From contig JAICTR010000060.1 in the NCBI GenBank assembly GCA_025936275.1, forward strand, positions 1-10,422: a stretch of 10,422 nucleotides of DNA, written 5' to 3'. Positions 5,424 to 10,422 of this stretch are shown piece after piece; the stretch's first letter is position 1; each line of letters starts with the position of its first letter. This DNA comes from Burkholderiales bacterium (GTDB lineage Bacteria > Pseudomonadota > Gammaproteobacteria > Burkholderiales > Usitatibacteraceae). The notes beneath the pieces are model-generated. The model was not told the origin of the DNA. It ran no database searches and saw only the letters and a program-made list of their open reading frames with translations. The translations under genes were made by a program, and so were the position numbers.

Positions 5424-6623
5424 ATGAGCCTCGCCTTCCTGCGCCTCGCGCTCGCGACCGTCCTCCTCGCCTTCGCTTCGTGCGGCGCGCTCGCCGCCGA
5501 GAACACGGTGCGCCCCGAGGTCGGCAAGCCCCTCAAGGCGGCGGAGGCGCTGGTGAAGGCGGGCAAGGGCCGCCAGGCGCTCGAGAAGGTGAAGGAAGCC
5601 GACGAGGTGCCGAACAAGACCGCCTACGAAAGCCTCCTCGTGCAGCAGATGCGCGGCAGCGCCGCGCACTCGGCGGGCGACTACGCGGCGGCCACCAAGG
5701 CATTCGAGGCGGTGGTCTCGTCGGGCAAGGTCTCGGGCCGCGAGCAGCTCGCCATGGTCCAGGCGATCGCGGTGGACTACTACAAGATGAAGGACTACGC
5801 GAAGGCCGCGCACTGGTCGCAGCGCTACTTCAAGGACGGCGGCAACGCGCCGGCCATGCGCACCGTGCTGCTGCAAAGCTACTACCTCGGCAACGACTGC
5901 GGCGCGGTGAGCAAGATGCTGGGCGAGAGCGAGTCGCGCAAGCCCGCCGAGGAGGAGCTCGAGATCCTTCGCAGCTGCTACCGCAAGGAGAACGACCAGG
6001 CCGGCTACGTCGCGACCACCGAGAAGCTGATCCTCTACTACCCGAAGGCCATCTACTGGAAGGAGATGCTCGCGCGCGTGCAGAGGAAGCCCGGCTTCTC
6101 CGACCGCCTCGCGATCCACGTCTATCGCCTGCGCCTCGCGGTGAACGACCTTTCCAGCGTCAACGACTACATGGAATTCGCGCAGCTCGCGCTGCAGGAT
6201 GGCGTTCCGGGCGAGGCGAAGCTGGTGCTGGACAAGGGTTATTCGTCGGGCGTCCTCGGCAAGGGCGACCAGGCCGCGCGCCAGGCGCGCCTGCGCGCGC
6301 TCGCGGAGAAATCGCTCGAGGATGTTCGCAAGGCCCGGACGCAGGCGGAGAAGGATGCCGAGGCGGCGCGCTCCGGCGACGACCTGGTGCGCGTCGGCAT
6401 GGACTACGTCTACGACGGCAAGGCCGACAAGGGCCTCGCGCTCATGCAGAAGGGCATCAGGAAGGGCAATCTCAAGCATCCCGAGGAAGCGAAGCTGCGC
6501 CTCGGCGAAGCCGAGCTCCACGCCGGCCACAAGAGCAAGGCGATCCAGACCTTCAAGTCGGTGCACGGTACGATGGGCACCGCCGACCTCGCGCGCCTCT
6601 GGGTGCTCGAAGCGCGCGCGTGA
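5424..6623 (+). CDS. Secreted tetratricopeptide-repeat protein of the TonB operon
   Basis: A 399-residue exported protein. Residues 1-24 form a signal peptide with a likely ALA cleavage site. The FASC sequence at 17-20 is a poor lipobox, so a lipoprotein is less likely. The mature part is helical with TPR-like repeats, for example near 36-70 (KAAEALVKAGKGRQALEKV), 78-100 (GSAAHSAGDYAAATKAFEAV), 110-130 (DYYKMKDYAKAAHWSQRYF), and 330-380 (VYDGKADKGLALMQKGI, then LGEAELHAGHKSKAIQTF). A Lys/Glu/Ala-rich stretch near 295-320 may be coiled coil. It starts 7 bases after exbD copy two and has a GAAGAGA ribosome site, so it is almost certainly co-transcribed. Periplasmic TPR proteins accompany TonB-ExbBD systems in other bacteria (TtpC in Vibrio), where they help energy transfer; a similar role here is inferred from position. 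The exact function is unknown. Confidence 0.85.
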   Translation: MSLAFLRLALATVLLAFASCGALAAENTVRPEVGKPLKAAEALVKAGKGRQALEKVKEADEVPNKTAYESLLVQQMRGSAAHSAGDYAAATKAFEAVVSSGKVSGREQLAMVQAIAVDYYKMKDYAKAAHWSQRYFKDGGNAPAMRTVLLQSYYLGNDCGAVSKMLGESESRKPAEEELEILRSCYRKENDQAGYVATTEKLILYYPKAIYWKEMLARVQRKPGFSDRLAIHVYRLRLAVNDLSSVNDYMEFAQLALQDGVPGEAKLVLDKGYSSGVLGKGDQAARQARLRALAEKSLEDVRKARTQAEKDAEAARSGDDLVRVGMDYVYDGKADKGLALMQKGIRKGNLKHPEEAKLRLGEAELHAGHKSKAIQTFKSVHGTMGTADLARLWVLEARA

Positions 6624-6624
6624 C

Positions 6625-6656
6625 CTCGCGCCCGGCCCCGATGCCGGCCCCGCGAG
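6625..6656 (+). terminator. GC-rich hairpin after the TPR gene, terminator-like without T-run
   Basis: CTCGCG (6625-6630) pairs with CGCGAG (6651-6656), and inside this CCGGC (6632-6636) pairs with GCCGG (6643-6647). The result is a two-part stem with a CCCGAT loop directly after the TPR stop. There is no run of T afterwards, so it is not a typical intrinsic terminator. It may partially end the tonB operon or stabilise the 3' end of its mRNA. The next gene's ribosome site lies 8 bases downstream. Confidence 0.4.
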
Positions 6657-6672
6657 CGAAGTTGGAAGACCG

Positions 6673-8385
6673 ATGAAACGCATCCGCACCGATATCCTCG
6701 TCCTCGGCTCCGGCGGCGCGGGCCTCTTCGCCGCGCTGCATGCCAAGCGCGCCGCGCCGCAACTGCAGGTCACCATCGCCGTGAAGGGCTTGCTCGGCAA
6801 GTGCGGCTGCACGCGCATGGTCCAGGGCGGCTACAACGTCGCGCTCGCCGAGGGCGACTCGGTGGAGCGCCACTTCATGGACACCATCGAGGGCGGCAAG
6901 TGGCTGCCGGACCAGGACCTCGCGTGGAAGCTCGTGACGACGGCGGTCGAGCGCATCCACGAGCTGGAGAACGAGCTCGGCTGCTTCTTCGATCGCAACC
7001 CCGACGGCACCGTGCACCAGAAGGCGTTCGCCGGGCAGACGTTCGATCGCACCGTGCACAAGGGCGACCTCACCGGCATCGAGATCATCAACCGCCTCGC
7101 CGAGCAGGTGTGGGTCGCCGGCGTCGAGCGCCTCGAGGAGCATCGCGCGATCGAGCTGGTCAAGGCGCGCGGCGGCGACGCGATCGCGGGCGTCGCGATG
7201 ATCGACATGCGCAGCGGCGAGCTGGTATTCGTGCAGGCGCGCGCGGTGCTGCTCGCCACCGGCGGCGGCCCCACGATGTACCGCTACCACACGCCTTCCG
7301 GCGACAAGAGCTGCGACGGGCTCGCGATGGCGCTGCGCGCGGGGCTCACGCTGCGCGACATGGAGATGGTGCAGTTCCATCCCACCGGCCTTCTCGCCGG
7401 CGCGGGGACGCGCATGACGGGCACCGTGCTCGAGGAGGGATTGCGCGGCGCGGGCGGGCATCTCCTCAACGGCAACCGCGAGCGCTTCATGGCGAACTAC
7501 GATCCGCGCGCCGAGCGCGCCACGCGCGACGTCGTCTCGCGCGCGATCTTCTCCGAGATGCGCGCCGGCCGCTCGACGCCCAATGGCGGCGTGTACATCT
7601 CGATGGCGCACCTCGGGCCGGAGAACGTGCGCCGCCAGTTCAAGGGCATGGTGGAGCGCTGCGCCGATTGCGGCTTCGACCTCGCGGGAGGGCTCGTCGA
7701 GGTGGTCCCCACCGCGCACTACATGATGGGCGGCGTGGAGTTCGGCGTGGATTGCCGCACCGCGATGCGCGGCCTCTTCGCCGCGGGCGAGGACACCGGG
7801 GGCGTGCACGGCGCGAACCGCCTCGGCGGCAACGGCGTCGCGAATTCCACGGTGTTCGGCGGCATCGCCGGCGACGCGATGGCGGCATGGACGGCGCGCG
7901 AAGGCGAATGGCGCGAGCCCGAGGCGGGCGCGCTCGACGCGGCCGAGGCGCTCGCGCGCTTGCCTTTGGGAAGGCGCGCGGGAAACGTCGAGCCGGTGCG
8001 CGAAGCGCTCTACGACGTGATGTGGAAGGACGTCGGGATCCTGCGCGATGCGGCGGGCCTCGCGCGCGCGAGCACGCGCCTCGCCGAGCTGCGCGGCGAG
8101 CTCGACGCGATCGGCGTCGACGCGACCGACCTTCGCTACAATCTCACCTGGCATGACTGGCTCAACCTCTCCAGCCTCCTCACCGTGAGCGCCGCGATCT
8201 GTGCCGCGGCGAGCGCGCGCGAGGATTCGCGCGGCGCGCACTTCCGCGAGGATTTCCCGCACGCCGGCGAGCTCGCGCACTCGGCCTTCTCGCGCGTGAC
8301 GCTCGAGGGCGGCGCGCCGCGCGTCTCGTGGCGGCCGGTCGCCTTCACGCGCGTGCGCCCCGGCGAGTCGCTGGTGGCGGCGTGA
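6673..8385 (+). CDS. FrdA/SdhA-family FAD flavoprotein, non-canonical (Cys at the FAD-linking position)
   Basis: A 570-residue flavoprotein of the succinate dehydrogenase/fumarate reductase/L-aspartate oxidase family. GGAAG lies just upstream of ATG 6673. The dinucleotide fold starts with LVLGSGGAG (10-17). Catalytic motifs are complete: QFHPTG (His236), TGTVLEEGLRGAGG, RATRDVVSR (Arg285, matching the proton-shuttle Arg of FrdA/SdhA), TAHYMMGG (His349) and HGANRLGGNG (Arg383). The C-terminus keeps the SRGAHFREDFP motif of SdhA/FrdA. The segment that in SdhA/FrdA reads SHTVxAxGG and carries the covalent 8-alpha-histidyl FAD is here GCTRMVQGG, with Cys46 for His. FAD is therefore probably not His-linked, as in L-aspartate oxidase. 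It could be the catalytic subunit for the iron-sulfur and membrane subunits at the start of the window or a soluble relative. The next gene overlaps it by 4 bases. Confidence 0.88.
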   Translation: MKRIRTDILVLGSGGAGLFAALHAKRAAPQLQVTIAVKGLLGKCGCTRMVQGGYNVALAEGDSVERHFMDTIEGGKWLPDQDLAWKLVTTAVERIHELENELGCFFDRNPDGTVHQKAFAGQTFDRTVHKGDLTGIEIINRLAEQVWVAGVERLEEHRAIELVKARGGDAIAGVAMIDMRSGELVFVQARAVLLATGGGPTMYRYHTPSGDKSCDGLAMALRAGLTLRDMEMVQFHPTGLLAGAGTRMTGTVLEEGLRGAGGHLLNGNRERFMANYDPRAERATRDVVSRAIFSEMRAGRSTPNGGVYISMAHLGPENVRRQFKGMVERCADCGFDLAGGLVEVVPTAHYMMGGVEFGVDCRTAMRGLFAAGEDTGGVHGANRLGGNGVANSTVFGGIAGDAMAAWTAREGEWREPEAGALDAAEALARLPLGRRAGNVEPVREALYDVMWKDVGILRDAAGLARASTRLAELRGELDAIGVDATDLRYNLTWHDWLNLSSLLTVSAAICAAASAREDSRGAHFREDFPHAGELAHSAFSRVTLEGGAPRVSWRPVAFTRVRPGESLVAA

Positions 8386-9398
8386 GCACCGTGAGCGTCG
8401 CGGAGCTGGAGCGCCTGATGCGCGCCGCGCTCGCGCGCTCCGGCGCGAGCCCCGCGATGGCCGAAGCCACGGCGCGCGCGCTCGCCGCCGCGGAAACCGA
8501 GGGCCTCGCATCGCACGGCGCCTCGCGCATCCCGCAATACTGCGGCCACGTGAAGAACGGCCGCGCCAACGGAGCCGCGATGCCGGTCGTCGCGCGCGAC
8601 GCGAAGGCCGCCTGCCTCGTCGATGCGAAGGGCGGCCTCGCGTTCGAGGCGTGCGGGCTCGCCGTGCAGGAAGCGATCCGTCGCGCGAAGGAATTCGGCG
8701 TCGCCTTCGTCTCGGTCACCAACAGCAACCACTTCGGCGTCGCGGCATGGCACCTCGAGCCGATTGCCGAAGCGGGGCTCGTCGGCCTCGCGTTCGGCAA
8801 CTCGCCCGCCGCGATGCCGGCATGGGGCGGGCGCCGCGCCCTCTTCGGCACCAATCCCATCGCCGCGGTGTTTCCGCGCCGCGATGCGCCGCCGCTGGTG
8901 ATCGATGTGTCGCTCTCGGCGGTGGCGCGCGGCAAGATCATGGTCGCGGCGCGCGAGGGAAAGACGATTCCCGAGGGCTGGGCGGTGGACAAGGAAGGAC
9001 GGCCCACCAGCGATGCGAAGGCCGCGCTCGAAGGCAGCATGCTGCCCGCGGGCGGCGTGAAGGGCGCGATGCTCGCCCTCGTCGTCGAGCTCCTCGCCTG
9101 CGCGCTCTCGGGCGCGGCGTTCGGCTTCGAGTCCGACAGCTTCTTCAGCGAGCAGGGCAAGGCCACGCGCATCGGCCAGGGCTTCCTCGCCATCGATCCC
9201 GGCGCGCTCGCCGGCCGCGAGGTGTTCCTCGAACGCGTCGAGGCGCTGGTCGCCGCGATGCTCGAGGATCCGGAAGTGCGCCTGCCCGGCGCGCGGCGCC
9301 TCGCGCAGCGCGAGAAGGCGCGACAGAACGGCGTCACCGTTCCCGACGACCTGCTCTCGCGCATCCGCGCGCTCGCCGGCGAGGCGCCCGGTGGCTGA
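8382..9398 (+). CDS. Ldh_2-family NAD(P)-dependent dehydrogenase (malate/L-lactate/sulfolactate type)
   Basis: A 338-residue oxidoreductase of the Ldh_2 family, which includes archaeal malate dehydrogenase, sulfolactate dehydrogenase, ureidoglycolate dehydrogenase and piperideine-2-carboxylate reductase. It is unrelated to the Rossmann-fold Mdh. GTG 8382 overlaps the flavoprotein stop (GTGA); the open frame further upstream only shadows that gene. Motifs seen are LASHGASRIPQY with His45, TNSNHFGVAAWH with the catalytic-region His117, FGTNPIAAVFP (155-165), DVSLSAVARGKI (175-186) and the C-terminal LPAGGVKGAMLALVVELL (221-238). The substrate cannot be set from sequence. The coupled flavoprotein and the nearby fumarase make a 2-hydroxyacid such as malate plausible, by inference only. 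Confidence 0.88.
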   Translation: MSTVSVAELERLMRAALARSGASPAMAEATARALAAAETEGLASHGASRIPQYCGHVKNGRANGAAMPVVARDAKAACLVDAKGGLAFEACGLAVQEAIRRAKEFGVAFVSVTNSNHFGVAAWHLEPIAEAGLVGLAFGNSPAAMPAWGGRRALFGTNPIAAVFPRRDAPPLVIDVSLSAVARGKIMVAAREGKTIPEGWAVDKEGRPTSDAKAALEGSMLPAGGVKGAMLALVVELLACALSGAAFGFESDSFFSEQGKATRIGQGFLAIDPGALAGREVFLERVEALVAAMLEDPEVRLPGARRLAQREKARQNGVTVPDDLLSRIRALAGEAPGG

Positions 9399-9882
9399 GG
9401 CGCCGCGCGCCGCGTTCCAGGCGTGCGTGCGCACGCCCTTCGCCACGCTCGGCATCACCGCGACCGACACGCACCTCACGGGCATCCGCTTCCTCACGCC
9501 TTCCACGCCGGCGCTCGCGCCGAAGCGCGGCACGATCGCGCATCTCGCCTGCGTGCAGCTGCAGGCGTATCTCGACAACGGCCGCTTCGAGTTCGACCTC
9601 CCGCTCGCGATGTCAGGCACGCACCACCGGCTCGCGGTGTGGGAGGCGATGCAGCGCATTCCCGCGGGTGCGACGCGCACCTATGGCGAGCTCGCGCGCG
9701 ATATCCGCTCCTCGGCGCGCGCGGTGGGCGGTGCGTGCGGCGCGAACCCGATCCCGGTCGTGGTGCCCTGCCATCGCGTGATCGCCGCGGGCGGCGACCT
9801 CGGCGGCTTCATGGGCGAGCGCTGCGAGGGCTTCGAGCGCAACATCAAGCGCTGGCTCCTGGAGCATGAAGGCGCTCTCTGA
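9391..9882 (+). CDS. ogt: Methylated-DNA--protein-cysteine methyltransferase (Ogt/AGT)
   Basis: A 163-residue suicide DNA-repair protein that takes the alkyl group from O6-alkylguanine (and O4-alkylthymine) onto its own cysteine. The C-terminal domain is complete: the helix-turn-helix with RTYGELA (96-102), the GACGANPIPVVVP stretch with the Asn hinge, the PCHRV active site (126-130, acceptor Cys127), and GGDLGGFMGE. The N-terminal domain is short and diverged, as usual. GTG 9391 is taken as start; GAGG lies 6 bases upstream and the gene overlaps the dehydrogenase by 8 bases. It has no AdaA-type extension, so it is a constitutive Ogt-like enzyme rather than the inducible Ada. Expression is probably tied to the upstream metabolic genes through coupling. 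Confidence 0.95.
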   Translation: MAEAPRAAFQACVRTPFATLGITATDTHLTGIRFLTPSTPALAPKRGTIAHLACVQLQAYLDNGRFEFDLPLAMSGTHHRLAVWEAMQRIPAGATRTYGELARDIRSSARAVGGACGANPIPVVVPCHRVIAAGGDLGGFMGERCEGFERNIKRWLLEHEGAL

Positions 9883-10422
9883 GGCAAACGCGCGCCTGCT
9901 CGATCGCTTCTGCGACGGCCTGTGGCTTTCCGACGGCCTCGCGCGGAACACCCTCGATGGCTACCGGCGCGACATGAAGGGCTTCGCGGCATGGCTCGAG
10001 GAGGCGCGCGGGCGCTCGCTCCTCGATGCCGCGGGCGACGACCTGCACCGGCATCTCGCGTGGCAGGTGGAGGAGCGGCGCTCGAGCGCGCGCACCACCG
10101 GGCGCCTCGTCTCGGCGCTGCGGCGTTTCTATCGATTCGCGGTGCGCGAAGGGCTGCGCGGCGACGATCCCGCGGCATTCCTCGAGCGGCCGCGCATCCC
10201 GCGCTCGCTCCCGAAGTCGCTCTCGGAGGCCGAGGTCGAGGCGCTGCTCGCCGCGCCCGATGTCGAGACCGACGCGGGCCTGCGCGACCGCGCCATGCTG
10301 GAGACGCTCTACGCGAGCGGCCTGCGAGTCTCGGAGCTGGTCGGCCTCAAGCCCGCGCAGGTGAGCCTCGACATGGGCGTCGTGCGCGTGCTCGGCAAGG
10401 GCGCGAAGGAGCGCCTCACGCC
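9866..10422 (+). CDS. xerD: Tyrosine recombinase XerD, N-terminal part (3' end outside window)
   Basis: XerD works with XerC to resolve chromosome dimers at dif under FtsK control. The frame runs from ATG 9866 to the window edge (185 codons plus two bases). Residues 1-110 form the SAM-like N-terminal core-binding domain (FCDGLWLSDGLARNTLDGYRRD near 15-36; RRFYRFAVREGL near 86-97). The catalytic domain then opens with RIPRSLPKSLSEAEVEALL. Arg154 in YASGLRVSEL is the first catalytic Arg, and Lys178 in LGKGAKER matches the catalytic Lys, with the same 24-residue spacing as R148/K172 of E. coli XerD. The HxxR box and Tyr would lie outside the window. The Asp-Gly-Leu-Ala-Arg-Asn-Thr-Leu N-terminus favours XerD over XerC. 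The gene overlaps ogt by 17 bases; the only GGAG is one base from the ATG, so initiation probably depends on coupling. Confidence 0.93.
   Translation, partial: MKALSEANARLLDRFCDGLWLSDGLARNTLDGYRRDMKGFAAWLEEARGRSLLDAAGDDLHRHLAWQVEERRSSARTTGRLVSALRRFYRFAVREGLRGDDPAAFLERPRIPRSLPKSLSEAEVEALLAAPDVETDAGLRDRAMLETLYASGLRVSELVGLKPAQVSLDMGVVRVLGKGAKERLT

Noticed and set aside
5475..5486. Lipoprotein signal in the TPR protein (Cys20)
   Set aside because: The residue three before Cys is Phe and the sequence continues to a good ALA signal-peptidase I site, so a plain secreted protein is more likely.
3566..5617. Long open frame on the - strand (683 codons) opposite exbB and both exbD genes
   Set aside because: The composition is dominated by His, Arg, Asp and Gly from the complement of third-position G/C codons. 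It crosses three real genes and has no motif.
9866..10422. Integrase of a mobile element or phage instead of a housekeeping recombinase
   Set aside because: The N-terminal sequence and RI/Lys spacing match XerD, base composition equals that of the neighbours, and no att repeat or element gene is seen nearby.

Overview
The window is a dense, single-strand stretch of bacterial chromosome with very high G+C, strong G/C preference at third codon positions and short intergenic gaps. All thirteen protein genes that I can support are on the + strand. The protein styles (TonB-ExbB-ExbD-ExbD-TPR cluster, two-subunit class I fumarase next to succinate dehydrogenase/fumarate reductase genes, Ogt followed by XerD) fit a Gram-negative proteobacterium, most likely a betaproteobacterium. 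That placement is inferred from gene content and protein style, not from a marker gene. I see no rRNA, tRNA, CRISPR array, insertion sequence or other mobile element.

Region 1 (1-2687) is a C4-dicarboxylate respiration module. It holds the C-terminal part of an FrdB/SdhB-type iron-sulfur subunit, two small three-helix membrane cytochrome b subunits, and a two-subunit [4Fe-4S] class I fumarase. Neighbouring genes overlap or are close enough for translational coupling. Together they would carry electrons between succinate/fumarate and quinone and hydrate fumarate to malate. The two membrane subunits are visibly related to each other, and each has two histidines at matching positions.

Region 2 (2688-6623) starts with a promoter/leader of about 200 bases and then a TonB energy-transduction operon: tonB, exbB (with signal peptide and Ala/Pro-rich extension), two tandem exbD paralogues, and a secreted TPR-repeat protein. 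It would power TonB-dependent outer-membrane receptors from the proton motive force. An inverted repeat brackets the likely -10 box. Perfect or near-perfect hairpins follow the stop codons of tonB and of the TPR gene.

Region 3 (6624-10422) holds a FrdA/SdhA-like flavoprotein in which the usual FAD-linking histidine is replaced by cysteine, and then an Ldh_2-family (malate/lactate-type) NAD(P)-dependent dehydrogenase overlapping it by 4 bases. After these come ogt (O6-alkylguanine repair) and the 5' part of xerD (tyrosine recombinase), each overlapping the gene before it. The flavoprotein lies about 5.5 kb from the iron-sulfur and membrane subunits, with the TonB operon between. The most interesting question in the window is whether it is the missing catalytic subunit of that complex.

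Nothing here is clearly a new biological system. The points worth a second look are the split, His-to-Cys flavoprotein, the possible diheme arrangement of the two membrane subunits, and the unexplained inverted repeats around the tonB operon.
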